Below, piece after piece: positions 23,201-37,000 of a stretch of 64,000 nucleotides of DNA (position 1 is its first letter; each line of letters opens with the position of its first letter). This DNA comes from Artemia franciscana (Eukaryota; Arthropoda; Branchiopoda; Anostraca; Artemiidae), in NCBI RefSeq assembly GCF_032884065.1, contig NC_088866.1, forward strand, positions 61,854,435-61,918,434. Reading direction: 5' to 3'. The translations under genes were made by a program, and so were the position numbers. The notes under the pieces were generated by a model. It saw only the letters and a list, made by a program, of their open reading frames with translations. It was not told the origin of the DNA and did no database searches.

Positions 23201-24974
23201 AAATAGGGTCGATGCTCAGGCCTCAATGGTCGATTGCCTCCAATAAAAATTATTCTTTAAACCACTTTGCCTTTCCAACTTCAAGTAAAATAAATAAAAA
23301 TGTAGGAAAACGGGTATTATATTTCAAACGAACAGTGGATTTTTTTTATAATAATAATAAGGACCGAAATGTTTAAGCTTTATGCCCAGAAGCCTTTATT
23401 AAAAAACAGAGAAAATAATAATAATAAAAAATAGAGCATTTAAATAAAGGCAAGAAATGACAAAATAAAAAACTCAAGGAAAAAAAAAACGAAAAAAGTG
23501 GAATGGGGAGTGGTCTTAAGAAAAGATCTAAGGAAAATCGTAGCTTCATGGGAGGTGTTAAAGAATGAAGCTTTGAACATATTTGGAGTGGACGACGAGC
23601 GCCTGCAGTTATGTTGGCCTCAGGTGACCTGACGCTGCAGTTTGCTATTAGCAGTGCTAGTAGTAGTATCTTCCTCAACTTTTGAAGCATCTACGTGTTA
23701 GAGCCTTGCTTAAAGACTATCAATACCAGGGCTTCTGTATCTTAGTTCTGTTTTTATCGATCTTTCCCATCAAGCTTTAGTTAATTTTGAAAAAAAATAT
23801 GCACCTTGGCTATTCTAGTTAAAACATTGTTACTGTATATCCACCTTATGATATTTATTAATAATAATGCCTAGGTAAATTAAACTACCCAGTTGCTTTA
23901 TTTTGACTCGTGTAAGTACAAACATGGTTCGAGAATAATGATTCATTAGATGTATTTGTTTTAGACAATAAAATAGGATCTTCTTAAATATGAGGGAGGT
24001 TACCACACCCCCTCCCTTTTAATGACAAAGCTGAACCTCAGCATAAAATTTAACGTTCGAAGGGAAAGATCTTCCTTGAAAACGTTTCGTTTTTACTATA
24101 AGAGGGAGTGTTATACCAGTGATCTCTTACAATCCTAATACAAATATACTACTGCAATGGGAGCAAGGTTAAGAGGTACATACGCCACACTAATCCTACT
24201 TCTGGAAGGGATCGTGGAAATTTGTAAATTTAGGCCATAATGTCTTTCAGGGTTTCGGCACCCAGCCCCCCTCCCCATTTACACAAGAACATATACGATC
24301 TTTCCCTAATTGCTGGTGTTTAACTATCCAGTAATGTATAACCATTAGTATTGCTGTGTAAATAGATACAGTATTATAAGATATATCTTCCAACAAATAA
24401 GAGTTTCAATAGGGATAGGTCTTTTTATTAGACAGTGAAAAACTAATACACAGGAAAAACAAAAACTAATTCTGATCTCCATGACAGCTCCATTGCGTCT
24501 AAATGAGGAGAAAATACGCATACAGTCTAAACATGTACTCGCGAACACTATATACAAAAAATAAAAAAGTGAGGGAAGATTTACTAGAATTCATTCTGAT
24601 CACTCAGCAAAAACTAGATCGGCAACCAATGGCCAAAAATCAGTCGAAAACTAAAAAAACTTTACAGGTCATGAAGGGGCCAATCGAAGATTTTGAAATT
24701 TTTCGTCAAATATTTACAAGGAATTCTTCATACCACAGTTGTGATACTAGAAACATTGATGATTTGGTATACGAGTTTCGGAGCTCTCAGAGGGCAAGTT
24801 TTACTCTCAGGTTTGCTGGACCAGTAGAATGGAATTCTTTACCAATGAGTATAAGGTTGTCAGAAAATGTTAGCCAGTTTAAGAGTAGACTGAAGAACCA
24901 CCTTCTGGGGAGAGACTAAGTAAATAATTTAAATGGGACGGGTTATTGTCTTGTTTTTAAGTAGGATTTTTTCT

Positions 24975-25023
<49 letters not shown>

Positions 25024-28000
25024 CTTTATTTTCTTTTGTTTTCCTTTCCCACTTTTTGTCTCATTTCATTTTTTGCTTTGTTTTATTAATGTTGTCGGTA
25101 TCGTTGTTCATTGAATGCTTATTAGCCACTACTAACAAGTCTTTGACTCTCTAAAGTGGCTGATTTGGTTCTTTTGTATATTGATGATATGTGTAAAAAA
25201 AAAGTGTCTCTCTCAATAAAAATCAAATACAAAGGATGATGTACATCTATGGAACGTCGAAAAATAATAGTGGAGCTAAAGGAAAATAATAAAAAGGTTT
25301 TCAACAACCAGCAACGGTTTAATTGGCTGAACAATTTGTTTTCTGGATTTGATTTATGACTTAATATAAGTGTTAAAAAGGAAAAAAAAATTGACTTCTT
25401 ATAACTGAGCAATAAGAAGCAAAAGACCGAATTAAACTGGGAGAGAGGTTTCTCAGAATTGAACAAAGAAAATATGTCTGAGCTTACTAAAAATACCAAG
25501 GCTAGTAAAGGCCTTCATTTTAATCCAATCAGCATGGCGCTTGACAAATAGATTTTCATCAAGAAGGATGCTTAAGAAACAGATATCTGTATAAACCTAA
25601 GATACATGAGTGAAAAACTAGATGTTAAAATGTTCAGGGTAAGATAGCTGTTATCAAACCAAAGTAGAACTCTCTCGAAGAGCTCCACTAGCTTTTTACC
25701 AGCCTCAATGCTGTTGCTAATTCTTCCTCACTAAACAAATCTTCCTTCACATCCAAGGTATCACAAACTTTTTATTTTCATCTATACCTTTTCCTGCAAC
25801 TGTATCTCGGTTTAGCACATTCTCAAAATGTTCCACCCATCTTTCTTTAACTTTTTCCTTATCACTAATTGTGGCCCTATTTCTATCTTTAACTGGGACT
25901 AGTCCGGATTGGCTACTCCCTTTCAATTTATTAACATGCCAGTATGGACTTCGTCTTAAGGAGCACAGGAAAGGCAATTGGAGACCATGGAATCACATGG
26001 GAAGGAAAAACGCTCCTGGACTTAGATTATGCTGATGATTTAAGCATATTAGATGAAAGTGTGAGCAAAATGAATGAATTTTTTAAAGGTTTTGCTAGTT
26101 TAGGGTGCTAAAATGGGCTTGAAAATTAATGTTAAGAAGACTAAATCACTAGGGTTAGGAATAAGTGAAGAAGAACAGGTGACACTAGGTAACGAAAAGA
26201 TTGATCAGGTTGGGAGCTTCAGTTACCTTGGTAGTATTATTAGTAAAGATGGTGGGAGCAGTGAAGATGTTAAAAGTAGAATAGCTAAGGCTCAGGGTGT
26301 TTTTTCACAGTTAAAAAAAGTTTGAAAGAATAGAAAGATAAGTCTGCAAACCAAGATTAGAATATTCGAAGCTACAGTGATGACAGTGGTCAAATATGGC
26401 TCTGAAGCATGGGCGCTCCGAAAAGCAGATGAAAATTTACTAGATGTTTTCCAGAGAAATTGCCTACGGATTGTTCTAGGTACCCGGCTGACTGACCGTA
26501 TTTCAAACAGTAGGTCGTACAAAAAATGTGGTTCAATCCCGCTTTCTAGGGCTATAATGAAAGAAAAGTTGAGATGGCTAGGCCACGTTCTACGGATGAA
26601 GGATGACATATTACCGAAGATTGTCCTTTTTGGCCAACCGTCTGGGGCTACACGGAAAGCAGGTCGTCCTTGTTTGGGTTGGGAGGATGTCATTAATAAA
26701 GATTCAAAGAAAATGGGAACTTCCTGGGAGGGTGTAAAGAGGGAAGCTTTAAATAGATTAGGTTGGACGAGGAGTGTGCGTAGCTGTGTTGGCCTCAGGC
26801 GGCTTGGTGCTGCAGTGAGTTATTAGTAGTAGTAGTAGTAATATCCGTTCTTCCAGAAGTAACTAGGGTTAAACGTCAGTAAAAGCAATGGTATAGTCCG
26901 AAGAAAACAAAATATGATAATTTGTACGGGAAAATGTAAGATGAATGTTATCACATGGTAGTGTGGCCTTTCAAACTAGGAGTTTCAGTTCTAATTAGAT
27001 TAACCACCTCCATAGCACCAGATTGTGGAGATTGACATTTTGCTGTGGTTTGGTCTCTCTTGCTACTTCAAATTCATTAGATTTTCAAATAAAACTCCTG
27101 CCAATGCTCTGAAACCCAGGATACTAATTTGGGGCTGCTCTCCCTCTAAAATTTCCCCTTCCTCTAAAATCCAACTCCCCTCTAAAATTTGCCCAAAGTA
27201 TCCCTTTCAGGGAGATTTTGAAATGTAGGCTTAAATTTTACTTTTTCATGTTTAAAGGCCTGTCCCCAGAAAGGGTATATTCCTACATGCTCAAGGACTG
27301 CCATCTTGCTCTCTCCTCACCCCAAAAAATTCTTAGAAGAAAAGGGGATACAATCCACACTAGAAATTAGGTAGTTTTGCCTGGAAATATTATTTTCTAA
27401 GCATTACAAACCTCCTAGGAAAATCCTATGACCTTCCAAAAGTTGTAATCTCTCTGCACCAAGGTAGTCAAGTTGACATTTTTATGCCAAATAAGTTAAT
27501 CTTTTTTTTTAGAATTTCATTTCAAAATAGCCCACATTTAATTCAGATTATTTTACTTTCAAGTCGCATTTAGCTCTTTAGGCTAGAAGTGTACGGAAAA
27601 TACCACCTACTTGGAAATTTGATTGTGATCTGGATTGTAGTAATGAACGTTTTAAAAAATTATAGTATTTTATCCACAAGGTGAGTGGGAAACAATCATT
27701 TTTAGCTGATAGAAAAACAGTCATATTTTCCCAAAGGAAAAAAAGTTATGACTTTTTTAGATCAATATGGATGAGAAATATGTTGACAACATTTGGAATG
27801 TTTTAAAGAATGCAATACAAGAAATTCAGAAAAAGAACAATTCAGGATTGAGCTTTGAAGAGCTATATCGAAATGCGTATAATATGGTATTACATAAGCA
27901 CGGTGAAAGGCTTTATAATGGATTAAGGGAAGTTGTGACTCATCACTTAGAAGCAAAGGTAAATTTTTGAATTTCCTGCTGAATTTTCTGTGAAGTCTGA

Positions 28001-31000
28001 TCTTTAAACATTGTAAATGAAAACAATAAAAACAGTCTTGTACCCCTGAGAAACAGCTAGCTTAAATCTTAAAATCTTGACTCTTCTTTCTTTTTACTGG
28101 CTAACGATTTCAAATAAGAGAACCAATCAGGAGAGTTTTAGTTTTTCCCTCCTTTTACTGGCTTAAAATTTCATTCAAGAACAGAGGGAAATATGCCACA
28201 GGCGTAAACCAATGAAATTATAATTCTTTTCACCATGGTATTATTGGTAAGTAATTCCTCATTTCCTCTCTGTCTCCATTGAAATTAAGTTTAGTAATTA
28301 AACATATCCATAATTGCTTTACTGATCGGTAATTATAATTGAAATCAGTAACAATCAGTGAAAAAGTATCAGTAAACACATCGGTAATTATACAAATCAG
28401 TATTTATGCACTGATCAGCAAAAAATATTTTAGTAATTATTATCTGATCAGTAGTTATCAGTAAACATATTGGTAGTTGTTTTCTAATCAGTAACAAACA
28501 TATCGATCATTAAACATATCAAAAATTATTTACTGATCACTAAATATCAGTAAAACATATCAGTTAATAAAATAAGTAATTATTTACTGATCAGTAATTA
28601 GCAATAAAAACATATCTGTAATTAAAAACATGAGAAATTACACATATTAGTAATATATTAAACAGTAATTAAACATAGAAGTTAAGTATATCAAGTTTAG
28701 TTTGTATTTATTATTTGAATTAGGCAATGCAATGTGTTAGCACTCATTTCTAATCTCTTTTATTAATATGTTATGTTGTACATTTCATCATCTTTTGCTA
28801 ATCCATTTCGATCTTCATTTGTTTCAAATTTGTAATTCAATATTCCTTCCGTAAACTAGTTGCTCGTGCCCAAGTGTTTTTTTATATGAAAGATAATATT
28901 GAAAGTTATTTGTTACTAATTAAGTCGGGGATTGATGTGAATATTGACAGTACGTGTTTTATAGAAATGTACCAAACTTGAATTGAATATTGATCAATTT
29001 CTCGAACACTAGTTTCTGAGGTGTTTTTTTTTTTTTTTTTTTTCGAGTAACAATAAGCATATTTCTGCTTAGACAGCTTGTTTTTACGATTTATCATAAA
29101 ATTTGTAAAATCGTAAGTTCGCGTGTCAAATGTTTTATTTAATAGTCTACGGTAGTTGTTTTCTTAAGGAACCACTTCTCACCTGCCAAATGTAATACCA
29201 TTTATTTTGGAATGATCAGAGCTTGCTCATACAACTGGTTCTGCTTTACTTCATTTCATTCCTTTAAAAAGTGTAATTAATCAAGAATAACGAGGAAGGA
29301 TTTGAAAGGATGTTTTCTTAACAAAACGTACCTTAGCTTGGGCTGAATCACTACGTACGTACGCAGTATGCTTTTACCCTACGTACGTAATTTCATATGC
29401 CAAGTAGATGAGTTCTTTTGCATTAAGTAAAATATTTCGAACTAAAAAAAGACCTTTCACACTATCCTAACGTTAAATTCTTTAAAACTATCATAATCAT
29501 TGTCTAAGATCATCAGAATCATCAAAAGCAAATGATCAAGTGTGAAAGCCCTTCGATGAAATTTTATTAATTTATTTCCAAAATTTATTGTAATTGCTCA
29601 TCCAGAAAATCCACGTTAGTTCTTTTTTATTGACTTTTTCATTACGTAATAAAAACTTGTGAACGTAAATTCTGCATATAGATTGATTCTACTTAGTGCT
29701 GCCTAAATTACGGACAAAATTTGCTCTTATAGATTGCATAACAGAAGCACGGATACAAGGGGGGGGGTGACGGGGGCGATCCGCTCCCATTTTTATGGCA
29801 TTTGGTATTAACCAAGTGACATATAGCGATCGCAAATTCTGTCGGTCTGTCGGTCGGTCTGTCTGTCTGTCTGCCTGTCTTGGTTTTGCTAGTTTAGGCA
29901 CTTCCGGATAAGCTAGGACGATGAATTCTTATTTTAAATCCCGACTGGATCTGGTGACATGGGGGGGAGTTGGAGGGGGAAACCTAAAATCTTGGAAAAC
30001 GCTTAGAGTGGAGGGATCGGGATGAAACTTGGTGGGAAAAATAAGCACAAGTATTAGATACGTAATTGACATTACCGGAACGGAACGGATTACCGGACCC
30101 CTATCGAAAATTTGTATTAAATGTTTTTTGGGGTTACGGGAAGGTGACTTCTGATTAAAAGGGCAATAATTTTTTCAATTTTCAAGTAAATTAGTCCCCT
30201 CTTTATAATCTAGAAAAGCTTCTTTCATGCGAAATGACTGGCTGGGGTGTATTGAAGGTTCATGGCTCTTTACGAAGGCAATGCTCCAGCCATGTCTCTG
30301 GTTGCTATCCCTTTTCCTATTGTCAAAGTTTATATCGTTGAAACTTCTATACTTTAAGTTTTGACTCCATTTGATCAGTGTTGGCTTGTCTTGAGTATTC
30401 CAAATTAGTAAATGTTTATATCAATTTTGATACCTCTCCTTGCAGTGAGGCTATATATCACCCAAAATTTTATCTAATATTGAATCTTGACTACAAAAAA
30501 CTCAATTATTGACGTTTCATCCTCCATTAGATTTGGCCATTAAGAAAAGCAAAAGTAAAGTAGAGGTGTCGTTGGAGCAATGAAATAATGGCACACAACT
30601 TATGTAGTAATTCCAGTCCAATTGCCAGCTTTTTTCTTAAATCGAATTGGCATAAGCTTTATAGACCAATTTATTAAATTGAAATATCTGGTAAATATGA
30701 TGGCAAGCATAGATGTAAGCACAACTATTTTCACCCTGCATAGAGCAATGAGTTTATCGTGTATTTGTTTTTCAGTGTTTATCACATAGGACAGATGGTC
30801 TTAGGAAACTTGGGAAAGTGCCCTTGAAGGTCTAAAGCTGAAAGGAGGAAATCTGATGTCCCTTCAACATTCAATTTAAACCTGGATACTCCACTACCCT
30901 TATATGGGCGTTAGGTCAAAATTTCAAGATAGAAGTATTAATCGCAACGGCCAAAAGAGCCCCAAGATATGTCTTTAAAGGCATAGTAGATTTAAATGGA

Positions 31001-34000
31001 AAGGTGTTTATTTTGCTTCGTGTTGAAAGCTCAATCATATAACACTATTAAGTCTTTATGAGCAATTGGGCCTGAATTCAAGGGGTCTTGAATTGCCCTT
31101 CCCCATATTTTTCTTATTCTTTTCTAATGCAAACGTTCCCATGTTAGATGTTGTTAAAACCTGAATAATACAATGATTTTCAATCTATATGACCGAAGGG
31201 CATAAAGTTAGGATCTCGATTTTGTACCCCTCCCCCTCGCGTTCCTCCACTATTTTATATAGGGCCAAATTCAGGAGGCTCAAGCTACCTCAAAAATATA
31301 CTCACCTATGCTTCGAACACATAGTCATGTCCTACGTTTTTTGACTCACGATCATTCAAAGATTATTAGAGAGTGGTGCTCTAAGATTCAGTACCCTTAT
31401 TACTGCGAGTATGATCGTTCCAAATGAAAACAAAATTAATTTTATATTCCATCAGTATCTGTGGTTTTGGCTTTCTGAGCCGTTGGTAACAAATCTCAGG
31501 TGGTTATTATAGTGTATCAAATAAAAAAAGACAAGTTTTTTTTAACTGAAAGTACGGAGACATTAAAAATTAAAACGAACAGAAATTACTCCGTATATGA
31601 AAGGGGCTTTTCCTCCTCAACGCCCCTCTCTTTACGCTAAAGTTTGACTCTTTCTCTTAACTCTACTGTTTAAAACAGTAAAAAGCTTTAGTGTAAAGAG
31701 CGGGGAGTTGAGGAGGAAAAGCCCCTTTCATATACAGAGTAATTTCTGTTCGTTTTAAGTTCTAATGTCGCTCCTTACTAGCTACAAGTTAAAAAAACTT
31801 GTTTGTTTTTTTTTATTTGATTTCTGAACGTTTTTGAATTAATGCATGTTTTGATTTTGGCTCTCCGCACATAAATAATTAAAACGAAACTTGCATATTA
31901 TTTTTTTTTGGCTAAATGGCTCTCTCATGGTTTTAATCGGAAGATTTTGACAAAAAAGGAGCGAGGGAGGAGGCCTAGTAGCCCTCCAATTTTTGATTAA
32001 TTAAAAAGGCAACTAGAACTTTTAATTTAGGAGCGAGGGAGGAGGCCTCGTAGCCCTCCAATTTTTGATTAATTAAAAAGGTAACTAGAACTTTTAATTT
32101 TTTACGAACGTTTTCATTAGTAAAAAATATACGTAACTTACGAATTGACTTACGTAACGAACTTCTATATTTGTATGTTTTTATTACGAGGGGTTCACCC
32201 CCTCGTCAATACCTCGCTCTTCACACTAAAACTTGAATTCTGTCCCAATTCCTTAAGAATGACCCCTGAATCACAAAGGCCGTAGAATGAATAGTTGAAA
32301 TTACTAAAAATACTTTAGCGTAAAGAGCAAGGTATCACGAGGAGGCGAATCCCTCATATGCGTAATAATTTCTGTTCGTTTTAAGTTTCATTGCTGCTTC
32401 TTACTTTCAGTCGAAAAAACTTTTCATATTTATTTTTTCATTGTGTTTTTTTAATAATGCTAGAAAGTCCTGCGCCCCCTTCATTGAAATTCTCTTCCCC
32501 CTTGACAAATTCCTCCATGAAAAGATCCTCCCAAGTAACCCCCTCAACTTCTCCCCTCCCCCAAACCAAAAAATCCCCTGAAAACGTCTGTACACTTCCC
32601 AATAGCCATTAGTATATGTAAACAACTGTCAAAGTTTGTAATTTGCAGCCCCTCCCACGGGGACTGTGGGGGAGCAAGTCGTCCCCAAATACATAGTTCT
32701 AAGGTTTTTCGACTATGGTGAATAAAATGGCTATCTCAGAATTTTGATCCGGTGACTTTTGGGAAAAAATGGGTGTGGAAGGGGGCCTAGTTGCCCTCCA
32801 TTTTTTGATCACTTAAAAAGGGCACTAGAACTTTTCATTTCCGTTAGTATGAGCCCTCTCGCGACATTCTAGTACCACTGAGTCGATACGATCACCCATG
32901 GGGAAAAGAAAAAAAAAAAAAAAAAACAAATAAACACGCATCCATGATCTGTCTTCTGGCAAAAAATACGTAATTCCACATTTTTGTAGATAGGAGCTTG
33001 AAACTTCTACAATAGGGTTCTCTGATACGCTGAATCTGATGGTGTGATTTTCGTAAAGATTTTATTACTTTTAGGGGATATTTCCCCTTATTTTCTAAAA
33101 TGAGGCAAACTTTCTCATGCTCGTAACTTTTGATGGGTAAGAATAAGCTTGATGAAATATATATATTTAAAATCAGCATTAAAATTTGATTCTTTTGATG
33201 TAACTACTAGTATCAAAATTCCGATTTTTTAGGGTTTCGGTTAATATTGAGCCGGGTCACTCCTTACTACAGTTTGTTACCACGAACTGTTTGGAAATTC
33301 CAAATTCTAAACATATAAACTGCACATTTTATAAAGTATATTTAATTTTCGGCTAGTTGATATTTATTCATTTTTGAGGTTAATGATTATGAATTTGAGC
33401 TTGATGGACCAGCTTAGAAGTCTCAAATCTGTTAATATATTCAATCCGAAATGTATCCAGTTTGTTCCATCTACTAAATTGTAGATGTTTCTAGAATCGG
33501 AGATTCATTCAGTCTAATTAATTTATCCAATCTATTTTATTCCATTCTTGCAATTTTTGCATTCCCTTTTTTATTTTTTAAATAACCCATTAGGGGGACT
33601 TTTATATATTATGTTGTAATTGTATTTCATCCCGAATAAAATAATACCTTAAGTCAAGACACATCAAGTACATCATAATTCATAAACAGAGGATACATAG
33701 ATAGACAAGATTTATTCATACATAATTAATCGTACAGTGGAAATATTGTGCTGATCCCTCAAAGGCTCCTAGGCCTGTAAAAGAGGGGGAATCCATACGT
33801 TTCAGTTAAGCACTGAATCAATAGAAGAAAAATGTTACACATTAATTGTAATTAAATAGATTAAATATACTAAATTCCAATAAATGCTACAAAAAAAAAT
33901 CACCAAAAAGAGTTTGGATTTCCGAGTAAGTCATTCAAGTGCCAAACGAGTTAGCTTTTCGAAGCGAATCAGGAAAGGTATTCTACATAAAATGACACTC

Positions 34001-37000
34001 AACGAGAGACAGCAAGTTGTGGACAGACTACATCTTGCTTGAATCCAAACCATGCAAGGAATTTCAATCTCTTTGATTAAAGGGCGCGAAGTGGGGAGGC
34101 TGGGCCTTTACTCCTTCCAACGGTACCTTTCTATCTCCCAAAATACGCTTATGTAGACACGTTGCACTTCTTCCAAATAGTATGAGCTTTGAAATTTGAA
34201 GTGATGAGAAGAAAGTATGTTTTTCAATAGATCCTAAATTAAAAAAAAACTCCAATGCTGACACGAACGACCTTTTATCAAAGAATGGTCTTTTTATAAG
34301 GGGTAGGGAGTCTCCAGTGATTTCCTCCTCCAAGGAATGAGACTTGTTTGCCATTTGGTTTAAATATAAATAAGCAAGTATGCAAATATCAATGAGCAGG
34401 CTCTTGCCCACAGGTAAAGCCATTTTCAGATTTATATTCCCCTCTGGTGGGTATTCCCCAACCGTAAGAGTCCTGGTATTAAAACTAACCGCGATAATAC
34501 ATCCCAAGTAGGATTGATTCTGTTATTCTGAGGAAGGGTGCTTTTATTATTTTGAAGATTTTATGACCTTCTTTGTTCTACAATGTGAACCAAAATGAAG
34601 TTTATTATACTTTCGTACTAACGAAGGTACAATGAATTCTATCCGAGGTGGGAACTAGGCCCTTTTATGGAGAATAATTGGAATTGGAAAAATTTGAAAT
34701 TTTCTGATTCTTTTTTAAAGTTTTACGAAAGTTTTGTGTTTTGTCTCGAAAACTTTTGTTTTTGAGCTCATGCATTAATACTAAAAGTTATTTAATTGAC
34801 TCAAATAGCTAGGTAATGATTAGTAATATACATATTTTGTGTCGTGGGATACACTGAATTAAAATATTGTGAGATCAACACAAATATGTGAGTTGAAGAA
34901 AATTCTAACTGAGCCATGGTAGAGAATTTGAATTTTGTAATTTTTTCTTCTTTTTATATTTTATACTAATATTTGTTCCTTTTTTTTAGATTAGAGTAGA
35001 TATTATAGCATCTTTGAATCAACAAACATCTGGGAACTTTCTTCAAACATTAATACAGGCGTGGAATGATCATCAAACATCAATGATTATGATTCGAGAC
35101 ATCCTTATGTACATGGATAGAGTATATGTTCAGCAAAACAATGTCGAAAATGTCTACAACCTTGGCCTACATTTATTTAGAGACTTGGTATGTTAGAGGC
35201 TTGAGTTGTCTCTTTGCTTATACTTCCCAGCGAAGAGAATGGGTAATCAATAAAAGTAGAAACTGGCTTGAGTATTGAAAAAAAAAAATCATCAACGCCA
35301 TCTAGCGTTCACACTTCTTGGCATTTTTTTCAAACTTAGCAGTCGTATCTTTTAAACATCAAACACTAGATGGCATTGGAGATTCTTTTTGTAGGGCCAG
35401 TTTCCACTCTTACAAGTAACTCTCTCTGTTTGTCTCCCGTTTTTACTGCAGGCTCAAAGTCAAAACACTATTGATCAAATTTGACAGGTGTAGAGGAAGA
35501 ATTTCCTGAGCCTTTGCCTCAATGTGTGTTAGTGCAAAATTCTTTTAGGGACGTTTGGCTTATAAGTAGAATATAAAGCCTAGATACTGTGAATAATGCA
35601 AGCCAATGTTTTTTTTTCTCAGTAGTTGCTTCAGGACTTAGTTCTGTCTTGCTGACCTATCCCCCCCTCCCCTCGAAGCACTTTCATGATGGGTAAAACC
35701 CAAATAGTATTTTAGTAGCTTTGTTTTTTATATATTTGTTATAATCAACAATCGTTTTTATTTTCAAGTTTTAAGTCCAAGTAGAGGGTATTAGGATTCC
35801 AATCATCTTTTGTGTGTACACGGTTTCTTTGTAACGGACAAAATTTTCAAGAGGGGAGGGGGGATCTGTAAGGGAGTGCTACCAACATAATTTGGGATAA
35901 CTGGGTTTAATTTCGCTCAGGATGCCGCTAACCTTAGGAATGGCCCCAGTGACGGGTACAACAAAAAGCAGAAATATGTATTTGTACAAGCTATACTCCT
36001 TCACTATTTCGGTTTAAATGGGAAAGTTTGAATATTTTGACGAATATGGCAACCACCTATGACGCATAAATTTGCTTCATTGATTAGAAAAATTGTACAC
36101 CTGTAATAGTGTACATCTCGAGTAGGTTGCTTTTATTGAGTTTTGGATCTTATTACTCGTGATTGTTAATCATTCTCTTATTTATCCTATCCCCGTTTCT
36201 GTTTGTCATTGTAATGGACTATATTCTACGGCAGTCTTCAGGCATTGGAGTGAAGAATAGTAGGCGACAGATCTCTAATCTGGACTTTGCAGACGACGTA
36301 GTTCTTCTTGAAGAAGCGAAACTGCGACTGCAGCTGCTACTCGACGCCATAGACGAAAAGGCCGAGAAAATGGGACTTAAAGTCAGTAAAATAAATGGCA
36401 GTAAATGTCAGTAAAACAAAGAGTATGGCCACATCTGACTCTCCGCTGATACTTAAATGCAAAGATAAAACAATTGAGCAGGTAAAGGAATTTAAGTGTC
36501 TCGGGAGTTGGATTGAATACGATAGTGAAATAGCCAACGAAATCAAGAGAAAAATTGGACGAGCGACATCGGCTTTTAGCAAGTTGAAACCAGTCTGGCG
36601 CAGAAGTAAAGACTGTGCGCTTGAAGCTCCGCCTCCTGAATATCAATTTTATGTCCATTCTCCTCTATGCTATTGAATGCTGGAAACTAAACACCCAACT
36701 CGAAAAACGTGTCCCAGCCTTCGAAAACATGTGCCTTAGGAGAATCCTGAACATATCGTGGCAGGAAAAGGTCACCAACATAGAAGTTTGCCGATGAACC
36801 GGTCAGCCATTAGTTACTGACCTTCTGAAATGTAGGAGACGGACATATCTTGGCCGCGTCTTCTGTATACCAGAAGATTGACTCCCGAATACAGTATATG
36901 AGTGGCGCCCCGAGGGGAGGCGAAAAAGAGGTCGACCTAGACACACCTTACGACGACAGTGCGACCGAGACCTGAGTAATGCAGAGATGTCCACAGTGGG

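Noticed and set aside
28280..28700. Regularly spaced short repeats, considered as a CRISPR-like array
   Set aside because: The units are degenerate, have no constant spacers, and sit in an animal-type intron; a minisatellite explains them.
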